NCBI GenBank assembly: GCA_028875575.1 | Contig: JAPPDF010000028.1 | Coordinates: 1 to 64,000 of the forward strand | Source: Acidobacteriota bacterium | GTDB taxonomy: Bacteria > Acidobacteriota > Terriglobia > Versatilivoradales > Versatilivoraceae | DNA length: 64,000 bases | Direction of reading: 5' to 3' | In this document: positions 33,412 through 43,333 of the stretch, piece after piece | Position numbering within the stretch: position 1 is the stretch's first letter | How the letters are laid out: each line of letters starts with the position of its first letter | Position numbers and translations under genes: made by a program | The notes under the pieces: model-generated | What the model was told of the DNA's origin: nothing | Database searches by the model: none | What the model saw: only the letters and a program-made list of their open reading frames with translations

Positions 33412-35010
33412 ATGAATGTCCCACTCACCCCACTGATGTTCCTTCGCCGTTCGGTGAAGCTCCACCCCGACAAGACCGCGGTGGTCTGCGGAGCCCGGCG
33501 CTTCAGCTACCGCCAGTTCAGCGGGAGAATCCACCGATTGTCCCGCTTCCTGGCGTCTCTGGGCGTCAAGCCCGGAACGGTAGTGGCCTATCTCAGCCGC
33601 AATTCTCACCGGCTCCTGGAAGCCTACTACGGGGTGGTACAGACCGGCGCCATCTTTCTCCCTCTCAACATGCGCCTCACTGCCGGGGATTTTCGTTACA
33701 TCCTCAACCATTCCGAGGCGCGGCTGCTGCTGATGGAAGAGGAGTTCCTCCCCCTGATCGCGGAGGTTCGCAAAGAGTTGCTCGACCTCCAAGGCTATGT
33801 CCTTCTGGATGGAGAGCCATCCCTTTCCTGGCTTAACCCCCTCGGCTACGAGCAGGCTATCGAGGAGTACAGTCCGGAACCCTTCCCCGAAACCATTCGG
33901 GACGAGGATGCGGTTGCCGAGCTGTTCTACACCAGTGGGACCACGGCCCGGCCCAAGGGAGTGATGCTGACCCACCGCAATCTCTACCTGCACGCCCAGA
34001 GTGTCGTCTTCGCTCTTCAGAACCGGGAAGCCGACGTGCAACTGCACACCATTCCACTGTTCCATGCCAACGGGTGGGGCGCCACCCACAGCATCACCTG
34101 CGTCGGCGGGACCCACGTCATGTTGCGTCATTTCCGTCCCAAGACCGTGTTGGAACTGATCCAGAACGAAGGGGTAACTTCGCTCAACCTGGTCCCGACC
34201 ATGGCCACCCTGCTGCTCAACTCCCAAGCCATCCCCAACTACCGTCTCGACAGCCTCCGACTGGTCCATCTGGGAGGATCTTCCGTCCCCCCGGACATGG
34301 TCCGCCAACTGGAAGCTGCTTTCGGATGCGAGTGCAGTTGCGGCTACGGCTTGACCGAAACCTCGCCCGTCCTGACGGTTTCCCTGCTCAAGTCGCACCT
34401 GCGGGAGGATGGCGAAGCCCGCTATCGGCGGGCAGCCATGACCGGGCTGGAACTGCCGGGCAGCGAAGTCAGGGTGGTCGACCCGCGGGGACAGGACGTG
34501 GTCGCCGACGGAGAGACGGTAGGGGAAATCGTGGCCAGAAGCAACGTGGTCATGAAAGGGTATTGGAAGCAACCCGAGGAAACAGCCAAGGTATTGAAGC
34601 AGGGATGGCTTCACACCGGCGACCTGGCCACGGTGGATGCGGAAGGCTACCTCATGATCGTGGACCGCAAGAAGGACATTATTGTGCGAGGAGGCGAGAA
34701 CATCTCCTCCATCGAGATCGAGAAGACACTCTTCTCCCATCCGGACGTGCTGGAGTGCGCCGTCATTGCAGCCCCGGATCCCAAATGGGGCGAATCGCCC
34801 AAGGCCCTGGTGGTCCCCAGGGAAGGAACCGACCTCTCCGAACAGGCACTGAAGCAGTATTGCCGCCAAAAGCTGGCCGCCTACAAGGTGCCCTCCAGCG
34901 TGGAGTTCCTGACCAGCCTGCCCAAGGGGGGAACGGGGAAAATTCAGAAAAAGGCGCTGCGCGAACGCTTTCTGCGGAACAATGGGAAGGGTGTCCCGCA
35001 AGGGGGATGA
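33412..35010 (+). CDS. Long-chain-fatty-acid-CoA ligase-like AMP-forming enzyme
   Basis: The 532 residues are of the acyl-CoA synthetase (ANL) superfamily. The P-loop is [26 protein letters not shown] is the adenine motif; [24 protein letters not shown] is the hinge; and the C-terminal lysine is in [14 protein letters not shown]. It activates a fatty or aryl acid with ATP and CoA; the residues lining the acyl pocket do not fix the substrate. The start at 33412 ([23 protein letters not shown]) is chosen by family alignment; the Shine-Dalgarno is weak. The sugar-nucleotide gene follows after 4 nt. Confidence 0.88.
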   Translation: MNVPLTPLMFLRRSVKLHPDKTAVVCGARRFSYRQFSGRIHRLSRFLASLGVKPGTVVAYLSRNSHRLLEAYYGVVQTGAIFLPLNMRLTAGDFRYILNHSEARLLLMEEEFLPLIAEVRKELLDLQGYVLLDGEPSLSWLNPLGYEQAIEEYSPEPFPETIRDEDAVAELFYTSGTTARPKGVMLTHRNLYLHAQSVVFALQNREADVQLHTIPLFHANGWGATHSITCVGGTHVMLRHFRPKTVLELIQNEGVTSLNLVPTMATLLLNSQAIPNYRLDSLRLVHLGGSSVPPDMVRQLEAAFGCECSCGYGLTETSPVLTVSLLKSHLREDGEARYRRAAMTGLELPGSEVRVVDPRGQDVVADGETVGEIVARSNVVMKGYWKQPEETAKVLKQGWLHTGDLATVDAEGYLMIVDRKKDIIVRGGENISSIEIEKTLFSHPDVLECAVIAAPDPKWGESPKALVVPREGTDLSEQALKQYCRQKLAAYKVPSSVEFLTSLPKGGTGKIQKKALRERFLRNNGKGVPQGG

Positions 35011-35014
35011 TGGC

Positions 35015-35947
35015 ATGAGGATACTGGTTACCGGCGGCGCCGGTCTGATCGGATCGCATCTGTGCGATTCCCTGCTTGCCCAGGGCCACGAAGTCGTCTG
35101 CCTGGACAACTACTTTACCGGCTCCAAGAAAAACATTTTTCACCTGCTGGACTCCAAGAACTTTGAAATTCTGCGCCACGATATCATCAATCCCGTCGAC
35201 ATCGAGGTCGAGCAGATCTACAACCTGGCCTGTCCCGCCTCTCCGGTCTTCTACCAGTTCAATCCCGTCAGGACCATCCAGGCCAACGTCCTGGGAGTGA
35301 CCAACATGCTGGAACTGGCCAAGCGGACCCGGGCCAGAATCCTGCAGGCGTCGACCTCGGAAGTCTACGGGGACCCCCGCGTTCATCCCCAGCCCGAGGA
35401 CTACTGGGGCAACGTGAACCCCATTGGAGTCCGTGCCTGCTACGACGAAGGCAAGCGGGTGGCGGAAACCCTGATGATGGACTATGGGCGTCAGGACCGG
35501 GTCGACATCCGCATCGTCAGAATCTTCAACACCTACGGTCCCCGGATGGCGGTCAATGACGGGAGGGTGGTGAGCAACTTCATCGTCCAGGCGCTGAAGG
35601 GGGAAGACCTGCGGATCAACGGCAACGGACTGCAGACCCGCTCCTTCTGCTTCGTCTCGGATCTGGTTCGAGGTCTGGTCGGCATGATGAACCAGGATGA
35701 CTTCCGCGGGCCTGTCAACCTGGGGAACCCCCGGGAGCTGACCATTCTCGATCTGGCCAGGAAGACCATTCAATTGACGGAATCTTCCGCCAGCATCGTC
35801 CACGGGGAGGCAGCCTCGGACGACCCCGTTCGCCGGCAGCCCGACATCGCTCTGGCCAGGCAAAAACTGCGCTGGGAGCCGACCATCGACATCGATGAGG
35901 GGCTGGAGCTGACCATTCCCTATTTCCGGCAGCAGTTCACTTCATAG
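35015..35947 (+). CDS. uxs: UDP-glucuronate decarboxylase (UDP-xylose synthase)
   Basis: The 310-residue extended SDR has the NAD-binding [12 protein letters not shown] (6-17), the catalytic block STSEVYGD (114-121) and Tyr143/Lys147 in ACYDEGKR, which is diagnostic for UXS. It oxidises and decarboxylates UDP-glucuronate to UDP-xylose for glycans. The ATG at 35015 gives the standard MRILVTGG start. The enzyme that makes UDP-glucuronate (Ugd) is encoded convergently 17 nt away. Whether the first gene of the pair (acyl-CoA ligase) is functionally linked is unclear. Confidence 0.9.
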   Translation: MRILVTGGAGLIGSHLCDSLLAQGHEVVCLDNYFTGSKKNIFHLLDSKNFEILRHDIINPVDIEVEQIYNLACPASPVFYQFNPVRTIQANVLGVTNMLELAKRTRARILQASTSEVYGDPRVHPQPEDYWGNVNPIGVRACYDEGKRVAETLMMDYGRQDRVDIRIVRIFNTYGPRMAVNDGRVVSNFIVQALKGEDLRINGNGLQTRSFCFVSDLVRGLVGMMNQDDFRGPVNLGNPRELTILDLARKTIQLTESSASIVHGEAASDDPVRRQPDIALARQKLRWEPTIDIDEGLELTIPYFRQQFTS

Positions 35948-35964
35948 CGGTCAGCCCACACTTG

Positions 35965-37284
35965 TCAGGGGAGCGGACCGGGGCGTCCCGTGCCGAAGTA
36001 GCGAAATCCCAGGGCACGCACCTTCTCGGGATCGAACACGTTGCGGGAATCGAAGAGGACAGGCGCCTGCATCACCGATTTGATCCGGGCCAGGTTGATG
36101 TTCCGGAACTCGTTCCACTCGGTAGCGATCCAGAGGGCATCCACTCCGGCCGCCGCGGCATAGGCATCCGGGCAGAAAACCACGTTCTCGTCATCGAGGA
36201 CACCCCGGCTGTTCGGCATGGCCGCGGGATCGTAGGCCTGAATCCGGGCTCCTGCACCCAGAAGCCTCCGGCAGATGTCAATGGCCGGCGCTCCCCGAAT
36301 GTCGTCGGTGTTGGGCTTGAAAGCCAGCCCCAGAACGCCGATTCTCTTGCGCTCCAAACTGCCCAGCTCGCCCTTGATCCTGCTGACGACCCTCTCCCTT
36401 TGCCGTCGATTGATTTCAATCACGGCTTCCGCCAGCCTCTGAGGCGCGTCCAGTTGCCGGCCGGTCCTGGCCAACGCCACCAGGTCCTTGGGAAAGCAGG
36501 AGCCCCCGAAGCCGGGACCCGGGTGCAGGAACTTGGGGCCGATCCGATTGTCCAGCCCCATGGCCCGGGCCACCTGATGGACGTCGGCTCCGACTTTCTC
36601 GCACAGGTTGGCCATCTCGTTGATAAAGGAGACCTTGGTCGCCAGAAAGGCGTTGCAGGCATACTTGATGAGCTCGGCCGTTTCCAGGCTGGTAATGACG
36701 AAGGGAGTCTCATTCAGGGTGAGGGGGCGGTAGATCTCCTTGACAATAGCGACTGCCTTGTCACTATCCGCCCCGATCACCACCCGATTGGGCCGCATGA
36801 AGTCTTCCACCGCGGAACCCTCCCTCAGAAACTCGGGATTGGAAACCACGTCGAACTTGACCGGATCCCCCTGCTTTTCCGTCAACAGCCTTTGAATTCG
36901 TCTGGCCGTCCCCACCGGCACCGTGCTCTTGGTGACGACGACCCTGTAGTCGTCCATGCACTCGGCCAGGGCGTCCACCACCGAATCGACCTGGCTCAGG
37001 TCGGGCCTGCCGTCCGGCAGGTCCGGGGTCCCCACGGCGATGAATACCGTCAGGGAAACACGCACAGCCTCCTCCAGATCGGTCGTAAAGGTCAGCCGCC
37101 CGTTCCTCAGATTGCGATTGACCAGCTCTTCCAGGCCGGTCTCGTAAATCGGCACCGTTCCGGAAGATAGCGTTTCGATCTTCCGCGCGTCGCTGTCGAC
37201 ACAGCTCACGTTCAGTCCGAAATCGGCCAGCGCCGCTCCCGTCACCAATCCCACGTAACCTGTACCCACTACCGTGATGTGCAT
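35965..37284 (-). CDS. ugd: UDP-glucose 6-dehydrogenase
   Basis: The 439 residues carry the NAD-binding loop VVGTGYVGLVTG, the substrate-linker KYACNAFLATKVSF with Lys207, the catalytic Cys263 in GFGGSCFPKD, and the C-terminal domain (GLAFKPNTDDIRGAPA). It oxidises UDP-glucose twice to UDP-glucuronate, the substrate of the adjacent decarboxylase. It probably feeds capsule, exopolysaccharide or LPS synthesis; no glycosyltransferase lies in the window. The 158-nt gap to the next gene upstream holds two perfect short palindromes (37305-37318, 37378-37392). Confidence 0.93.
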   Translation of the reverse strand: MHITVVGTGYVGLVTGAALADFGLNVSCVDSDARKIETLSSGTVPIYETGLEELVNRNLRNGRLTFTTDLEEAVRVSLTVFIAVGTPDLPDGRPDLSQVDSVVDALAECMDDYRVVVTKSTVPVGTARRIQRLLTEKQGDPVKFDVVSNPEFLREGSAVEDFMRPNRVVIGADSDKAVAIVKEIYRPLTLNETPFVITSLETAELIKYACNAFLATKVSFINEMANLCEKVGADVHQVARAMGLDNRIGPKFLHPGPGFGGSCFPKDLVALARTGRQLDAPQRLAEAVIEINRRQRERVVSRIKGELGSLERKRIGVLGLAFKPNTDDIRGAPAIDICRRLLGAGARIQAYDPAAMPNSRGVLDDENVVFCPDAYAAAAGVDALWIATEWNEFRNINLARIKSVMQAPVLFDSRNVFDPEKVRALGFRYFGTGRPGPLP

Positions 37285-37442
37285 GTCCTCAGAGAATTTC
37301 CCGGCCTGCCGGCAGGCTGGAGACGGCCGCGGCGATCATGGTTCGCGGTACGCTCTTACCCCCCGCCCCCGGGAGGCACAGCCGACGGCTGTCATTGCAG
37401 ACGATTTTCTTGGAGAGTCAATGGGAAGGAGGTGCAAGAAGC

Positions 37443-38777
37443 TCAGATATTCCTCAGGGGTTCGTCGGAATCCCCGAACCGTTCCAGCTTGACGCCGAAC
37501 TTCGAGGCCAGGGACAGGTAGAGGCTGGACATTCGGCGGTTGGAGCCGTCGAGGTAGTCCAGCACGCGGCCGGTCTCGATACGGCCCCCGGCCCGTCCCA
37601 GGAGCACCACCGGTAACTGGGAGGCATCGTGGTTTCCGGTCAGCATGCTGGAGCAGAAGAGGATGGCTGAATTGTCCAGCAGCGTCCGCTCCCCCTCCCG
37701 GATCTCGTCCAATCGCCCGGCCAGGTAGGCCACCTGCTCGACGAAGTAGTGGTTCACCTTGAGCCAGTCGTCGGAATCCCCGTGGGAAAGCATGTGGTGG
37801 ATGGTGTGATCGATTCCCAGGTGGGGGAAGCGAAGCTGGGAGAGATCGTTGTTGAGCTTGAGCGTGCAGAAACGGGTGCTGTCGGTCTGGAAGGCCAGCA
37901 CCAGGATGTCGCACATCAGGCGCATGTGCTCGTGGATGTCCTGAGGCAATCCGTCGGAGGGGCGTGGCCGGTTCGGCTTCTCCAGTGTCGGTCTCCAGCC
38001 CTGCAGCATGCGGTCCTTCCCCGCCTGCTCGATTCGCCGTTCCACCTCGCGGACCGAGTTGAGGTACTCATCGAACTTGTACCGGTCCAGGGTGCTGATG
38101 CGCCGCCGGAGGTCCGTCGCCTCCTCCAGGACGGCATCCAGCACGCTGGCATCGCCGGCTTCGGCGCCACCATCCCGGAAGAGGCGGTCAAAGGCCAGGG
38201 CCGGGTAGATCTCCAGCGGTGTGGGCGTGGTGGGAGAGCTCCAGGAGATGTGGGAACTGTAGAGCATGGAGTAGTTCTTGTGGACGCTGGCGATCGACTT
38301 TTCGCATCCCAGAACCAGACTGGGCACCTTGGTCCCGGTCCCCAGGCGCTGGGCCAGCACCTGGTCGATGCTGGTGCCGGAACGAATCTTTCCGCCGGGC
38401 GCCAGCAGCGCTCCGGAGAGGAGATTGCCGGTCTGTGAGCTGTGGATGTTCCCCTTCAGGGCTTCGGCGTTGTAGAGTCCCCGCACGAAGTTCAACTTGT
38501 GCTGCCAGGGCGCCAGCGGCTCCAGCACCTTGCCGAACTTCATGGATCGCCCCTCGGTCCGGGCCCACCATTCCCCTTCATAGAAGCCGTTGCCGGCAAA
38601 AAGGCAGGCGAAACGGAGCGGCGCCTCCATGCCTGAGCGAGGCTGGGGGGAGACACCGGCCCAGGCCGGAATGGACTCGAGCCAGGGCAGCGCCAGGCTC
38701 ACGCCCAGGCCGCGCAACAGGGTGCGCCGGGTGAAGCCGGCGCCCCGCCTCCGTTGAAGCGATTCAAGGGAATTCAT
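37443..38777 (-). CDS. DUF1552 family protein, Tat-exported
   Basis: The 444-residue protein has a twin-arginine signal at about 15-40 (FTRRTLLRGLGVSLALPWLES). The body is the DUF1552 fold (FAGNGFYEGEWWA, SGTSIDQVLAQRLG, IDHTIHHMLSHGD, SAILFCSSMLTGNHDASQLP). Family function is unknown; it is found in Planctomycetes and Acidobacteria next to a DUF1592 cytochrome. Its ATG overlaps the stop of that gene (ATGA), so the two are translationally coupled. The reading frame stays open far upstream in the neighbouring gene's antisense frame, but the Tat signal fixes the start. Confidence 0.9.
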   Translation of the reverse strand: MNSLESLQRRRGAGFTRRTLLRGLGVSLALPWLESIPAWAGVSPQPRSGMEAPLRFACLFAGNGFYEGEWWARTEGRSMKFGKVLEPLAPWQHKLNFVRGLYNAEALKGNIHSSQTGNLLSGALLAPGGKIRSGTSIDQVLAQRLGTGTKVPSLVLGCEKSIASVHKNYSMLYSSHISWSSPTTPTPLEIYPALAFDRLFRDGGAEAGDASVLDAVLEEATDLRRRISTLDRYKFDEYLNSVREVERRIEQAGKDRMLQGWRPTLEKPNRPRPSDGLPQDIHEHMRLMCDILVLAFQTDSTRFCTLKLNNDLSQLRFPHLGIDHTIHHMLSHGDSDDWLKVNHYFVEQVAYLAGRLDEIREGERTLLDNSAILFCSSMLTGNHDASQLPVVLLGRAGGRIETGRVLDYLDGSNRRMSSLYLSLASKFGVKLERFGDSDEPLRNI

Positions 38778-41700
38778 GGTTGGTCGGGACTCCCCGCATC
38801 CCGTCCGCGCTGGTTTAGAAACTGCGGGCTCTGCACAATGGTAGCAACTGCCGCCGAGAAACGGAAGTCCGCTCTCTCCAGGGACTGCTGCACCTCGTCC
38901 AGGAGTCCTTCGTCCGACACCTCCACCGAGCGCCCCAGCGCATACCCCAGAAGCTTGCGGCAGAAATTCCGCAGAAACTCCTCTCTCCGCTGCTCCAGCA
39001 GATAGGTCCGCAGCCCGGCAAGATCCCGAAACTCGATGCCCGGCTGCAGTTCCACGCCGGAGTCCACGGGACGGCCGGCCAGGTCTCGGATGCGGCGGCG
39101 GCCGATGGCATCGAAACCCTCCAGGGCCAGCCCCAGCGGATCGATCCGGTCGTGGCAGGTGGCGCATCCGGGCAGGCTGCGATGCCTTTCCACCATTTGG
39201 CGCACCGTCAGGCCCTGGGTGTGCCTTTCGTCCTCGGGAAGCTCGGGTACGTTGGGGGGAGGCTTGGGCAGATGATTTCCCAACAGGGTCTCGAAGATCC
39301 AGTTTCCGCGCAGCACGGGGCTGGTCCTGGAAGCTCCCGACTGCTTGCTGAGCATGCTGCCCATCCCCAGCACACCCCCTCGCTGATACCGCTTGATCCC
39401 TTGCACCCGCCTCCATTCGCTCCCCGACACCTCGGGAATCCCATAGTGGTCGGCCAACTCCTGGTTGAGGTAGGTGTAGTCGGCATCCAGGATATCGATC
39501 ACCGACCCGTCGCGGCGAAAGAGCTCCTCGAAGAACCGGACCGATTCCTCATACATATCGGCACGCCGGCCGGCAAAGGTCGGAAACAGGCGCTCGTTCT
39601 TGCCCAGGTTGTGGTCGAATTCCCGGAATCCCAGCCACTGGGCGGCGAACTCCACGGCCAGGGCGCGGGTGCGGGCATGCTTGAGCATCCTGCCGGCCTG
39701 CCCGACCAGCACCTCCGGATCCCGGAGAGAGCCGGTGTCGGCAAGTCGAGACAGCTCTCCGTCAGGCATGGAAGACCAGAGGAAGTAGCTGAGCCGGCTG
39801 GCCAGCTCCCAAGAGGACACCGGTTGCGGTTCCACCCCGGCTGCCGGCTGCTCGATGCGGTAGAGAAAGTTGGGAGACACCAGCACCCGACCCAACAGGC
39901 TGCGCAGGGCCGAATCATGCTCCTGCCCCTCGTCTCTCAGAGAGATGTAGAGATTCAGGGCACCCGCTTTCTCCCGGGCCTCCAGGGGCCGGCGATAGGC
40001 GCGCTCGGCAAAGCGTAGCAAGGCATCCAGGTGCCTGGACTGCGACGACCGCAGCTCTTCCCGAAACTGCTCCGCCCGCCGGCGAATCGGCGCCTCCCGG
40101 GATTCCCGGGTGAATTTCTTGTAGTGGGCTCCGAAGTTCCACCACTCCTCGAAGGAATCGGCGATGGTGAACGCGTCCCGGCTCACATAGCGCAGCTCGT
40201 GCCAGAGTCGATCGAGCTCTCTCTTCTGTCCCTCCTCCAGAATCAGCCGACTGAGCGCCCTGTCTTCCCGGTGGAACAGAGAAATGGTGATGCCCTCGTC
40301 CACCGGAACGATCTGCGTGTAGCACAGGGCCGGCGGGAACCACTTGCGGAAGGCGTCAAAGGCCTCCCGGAACCGTCCCTGGGTGGCGTCGTTCCCCACA
40401 ATCACGGGAAACCTGGCCGGCTCCGGGTTGGCATTGGCTTCCGGGTGGGCGTCGTTGGCGCCTACCGGGGAAATGAGACCCTGCATCGATTGCGGAACCT
40501 CCAGGCCCGCGTGAACCTGGACGCTGCCAGCCCGGCCCCAACTGGAATCCAGGGCCGCCTCGGCTACGAAGTTGTAGGCCCGGGCAATCCTCGGGGGCAC
40601 CTCCACCCGGATGCGGGCGGGTCCATGCACCAGGAAACTGCCCTCATCGAGTGGCTGACCGCCGGGGTGCCGGCCGAACTCGATCCCGTCCAGCCCGTTG
40701 GAGACGCCCGGCCCGGGGTCGGTCGACCGGTCGCTGCTCCAGGATTCGACCTCCCGTCCGGCAGCAGCCAGGTCCATGCCTCTCAGAAAGGGTCCATCCA
40801 GAGCCGTGATCCGGGAATAGAGAAGGGCGTCCGCATGGTCTCCGGCGGCCTGCGGTCCCGAGTCCAGCAGTGTCGCCACTTGCCCGGCAACCTCCGCCGG
40901 CCGATGACCTGGTGTGGGACTCGAGAGGGTGTCCAGCCAGCGGTAGAGTGCCGAACCCGGGGCAATGGCATGCAAGCGATCGCTCGGGGGCTCTTGCAGC
41001 GTGAAAAAGCGCCAGACGCCCGGGTTTCCAAAAGCGTCGCCGTGCGGGTTGCCCTCCAGCACCGAGTCGATGACGTTGTCCGCCAGATCCCACACGCGGG
41101 CGGCCTCGGCTTCTTCCCGAACGGTCAGGTCGACCCGGGTCAGATCGCAGCGGGCGTTGTGCTTCAGGGATCCCACCAGCAGCGAGATCTCATTCCCGCG
41201 GCGCAGCCGGAACTTCTGGTCCGGGCGTATGGCGCGGTTGTCGTTTTTCAGGCTCCCCGAGGCCAGGATGCGCTCCAGCCCCGACTGGCGAAGCTTCAGG
41301 ATCCATTCGATGCCGTTGCCGCAGCCCAAGTGGGAATCCTCCACCCGCGCTTCCACTCCCACCGTCAGTTCCTCCGGGGAACGCCAGCCCATCCCGACCC
41401 ACCGCTGCCGGGTGGGATGCACCACCACCGACTTGGGAGGAACCGTGCCCGGGATCTGCCAGCTTTGATCCCCCGAGTTCGCCACCAGGTAGGCAGTGTC
41501 CTGGTAGGGAGCCGGCGCCCCTCCCGACAAGGGTGTGCGCCAGCCGTTGAGCTCGGCCGTTTTCTGAAGGCTATGCATCGCTTGGGACAGAGGCTTCTCG
41601 AGACCCGCTTTCGGCGGCCCGATTCCCAGAAAGCCGGTCCAACGCCGCAGCAGTTCCGGGTTCAATCCGTCGCCGGCTGCCAGCGCCTCCAGGTCCGGCG

Positions 41701-43021
41701 GGGCGCCCGGCCCCACCAGCCGCGCCGCTGCCGCAAGATAGCGCCGGCTGTCGGCGAAGGTTCTTTTCAGGGTCGTGTCCAGAGTCCGGCTCACCAATGG
41801 CAGGTCCCGCAGCAGGATCGGAGGCAGGTCGCTGGGCCGGGGCTTGTCGCCGTGCACCGGGATGGGTTTGCCCTCGAAGCGGGGACGCTTCCACACCAGG
41901 TAGTCTCCGTCGGCCCCGTCTCCGGCGTCGCCGGTCCACAGGTAGAGCGCCGTCGCTCCATTCTGCTCAGGGGTCTCCAGGGAAACGGAGAAACTCTGCT
42001 CTCCGACCAGGGGCGTCACCGGCTCCAGCCAATGGTTCAGATGGCCCACGCTGTTGAACCTCCACAGGGGCTCGTACCAGCGTTCGATCTCCACCACCAG
42101 CTTCGCGGAGTCCTTTGGGGAGAGCGAGCGCCAGAGCGAGCGCACGTTCTCCAACAGAAAGGTGTCCCCCCCGACCTCCCCGTTGAGGACTCTCCATAGA
42201 TTTCTCAGGTATTTCCCCGACAGTCCCCGGCTGCCGGCGATCTGATCCAGATCCGCGCCAACCTCACGCAACTCCAGGGTTGCCCGGACGTACTCTTCGA
42301 GGGGAACCTGTCCGTAGTCGATCGCAAGTGGGACATCCCCGTACATCCACTCCCGGCGACGCACTTCGGTGTAGCGGCCATAGAAGGAGCGGATTCGCCC
42401 CAGGATCTCGTCGGTCCAGTCACGACGGGTGCTGTGCCTGGAAAACCGAAATCCGTCGGGAAGCAGCACCGCGTGCCGGACGATCCCCTTGGAGGCATCC
42501 AGGTACTTTCCCAGCAGGGCGGGCGACATCACCAGGGCCTCGCCGGTGTTGGTAAACCCCTCCCCGGCGGCTCCGTCGATGGGAAACTCTCGGGCCGGAT
42601 CCAGATCTACCCCCAGAAGGTCCCGCAAGGTGTATTGATACTGGGCGTTGCTCAGGCGGCGCAGCACCACCCGGCCGGGATCTCCCGCTCTGGATCGGGC
42701 TTCGGCCTCCAGCAGGTCCCGAGCCCATTCGAGAATCCTCGGGCGCTCGGCGGCGCTCGGCTGAAGAGATGCCTCGGGGGGCATCTGGCCGGATTCGACC
42801 ATGTCGATGACCCGGGTCCAGACCTGCAGGTCCCGGCGCGCCTCCGCTCCATCGGAGAAACGCTCCAGGTCCAGTTCACCGATTTTTTGGGCGGTCGAGT
42901 GGCAGCTCAGGCAATACCGTTGGATCAGCGGCCGGATGTCCCGGGAAAACTCCTCCTCAGCCCCTGCCGGAGCCCAAGCGACCAGCAGCAGAGCGACTGC
43001 CGGAATGCCGTTCCGCAACAT
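38774..43021 (-). CDS. Giant cytochrome c / DUF1587-DUF1592-DUF1588-DUF1585 protein
   Basis: The 1415-residue protein has a Sec signal at 1-21. A PSCyt1 haem domain holds CLSCH (Cys37, Cys40, His41); DUF1587 spans about 110-180 (RRLSNAQYQYTLRDLLGVDL). Near the C terminus are DUF1595 (about 995-1060), DUF1592 (about 1068-1195), DUF1588 with a second haem-like CATCH near 1285, and DUF1585 (about 1330-1405). Between 180 and 990 is an extra beta-rich region (IPGTVPPKSVVVHPTRQRWVGM), which makes the protein about twice the usual 750-1000. It is coupled to the DUF1552 gene. An exported redox or cell-surface role is likely but unproven. Confidence 0.9.
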   Translation of the reverse strand: MLRNGIPAVALLLVAWAPAGAEEEFSRDIRPLIQRYCLSCHSTAQKIGELDLERFSDGAEARRDLQVWTRVIDMVESGQMPPEASLQPSAAERPRILEWARDLLEAEARSRAGDPGRVVLRRLSNAQYQYTLRDLLGVDLDPAREFPIDGAAGEGFTNTGEALVMSPALLGKYLDASKGIVRHAVLLPDGFRFSRHSTRRDWTDEILGRIRSFYGRYTEVRRREWMYGDVPLAIDYGQVPLEEYVRATLELREVGADLDQIAGSRGLSGKYLRNLWRVLNGEVGGDTFLLENVRSLWRSLSPKDSAKLVVEIERWYEPLWRFNSVGHLNHWLEPVTPLVGEQSFSVSLETPEQNGATALYLWTGDAGDGADGDYLVWKRPRFEGKPIPVHGDKPRPSDLPPILLRDLPLVSRTLDTTLKRTFADSRRYLAAAARLVGPGAPPDLEALAAGDGLNPELLRRWTGFLGIGPPKAGLEKPLSQAMHSLQKTAELNGWRTPLSGGAPAPYQDTAYLVANSGDQSWQIPGTVPPKSVVVHPTRQRWVGMGWRSPEELTVGVEARVEDSHLGCGNGIEWILKLRQSGLERILASGSLKNDNRAIRPDQKFRLRRGNEISLLVGSLKHNARCDLTRVDLTVREEAEAARVWDLADNVIDSVLEGNPHGDAFGNPGVWRFFTLQEPPSDRLHAIAPGSALYRWLDTLSSPTPGHRPAEVAGQVATLLDSGPQAAGDHADALLYSRITALDGPFLRGMDLAAAGREVESWSSDRSTDPGPGVSNGLDGIEFGRHPGGQPLDEGSFLVHGPARIRVEVPPRIARAYNFVAEAALDSSWGRAGSVQVHAGLEVPQSMQGLISPVGANDAHPEANANPEPARFPVIVGNDATQGRFREAFDAFRKWFPPALCYTQIVPVDEGITISLFHREDRALSRLILEEGQKRELDRLWHELRYVSRDAFTIADSFEEWWNFGAHYKKFTRESREAPIRRRAEQFREELRSSQSRHLDALLRFAERAYRRPLEAREKAGALNLYISLRDEGQEHDSALRSLLGRVLVSPNFLYRIEQPAAGVEPQPVSSWELASRLSYFLWSSMPDGELSRLADTGSLRDPEVLVGQAGRMLKHARTRALAVEFAAQWLGFREFDHNLGKNERLFPTFAGRRADMYEESVRFFEELFRRDGSVIDILDADYTYLNQELADHYGIPEVSGSEWRRVQGIKRYQRGGVLGMGSMLSKQSGASRTSPVLRGNWIFETLLGNHLPKPPPNVPELPEDERHTQGLTVRQMVERHRSLPGCATCHDRIDPLGLALEGFDAIGRRRIRDLAGRPVDSGVELQPGIEFRDLAGLRTYLLEQRREEFLRNFCRKLLGYALGRSVEVSDEGLLDEVQQSLERADFRFSAAVATIVQSPQFLNQRGRDAGSPDQP

Positions 43022-43333
43022 GGGAGAACCTCATTGGAGGGAAGAGACTGTTTGCCGACTTGGGGTGATTTTAGGAAAAGTCCTTGCCAAAGGCCAGTAT
43101 CCGATGGGGAGCAAACGGTACGGGTGGTGCGCCGGGGCATAACCTTTGCCCCATCCGGCGGCGTACCCGTGATAGCCTCCATGAACTGATACCCGATCAG
43201 GCTGATGCAGCACCTGTCAGCGCCGAAACTGCAAAACGCGGGTTTTCAGGTCCAATTGGAATGGCAGAGGGACACTCTTGTTGTAGCCGCTCAGGGAGGG
43301 GATGTGCCACTGGTAACTCAGTTTGATCGACCC
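43022..43333. other. Divergent intergenic region with a hairpin
   Basis: This 312-nt stretch separates the minus-strand cytochrome gene from the plus-strand hydrolase and should hold both promoters. I see no good paired -35/-10 on either strand; TAAAAT at about 43077-43072 (minus) is the best -10. A hairpin of GGGGCA (43134-43139) with TGCCCC (43147-43152), extended by CGCC/GGCG across a bulge, is the only structure. A short frame (43205-43333) continues into the hydrolase but is not needed. Confidence 0.5.

Noticed and set aside
33367-35109. A 580-residue minus-strand frame opposite the acyl-CoA synthetase
   Set aside because: It carries no recognisable domain, whereas the plus strand has all AMP-forming motifs.
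37443-39416. A 657-residue frame covering the DUF1552 gene
   Set aside because: Its first third is an antisense-frame shadow of the cytochrome/DUF1592 gene. The Tat signal fixes the true start at 38777.
40031-42199. A 722-residue plus-strand frame opposite the cytochrome gene
   Set aside because: Only a shadow; it has no start signal or motif.
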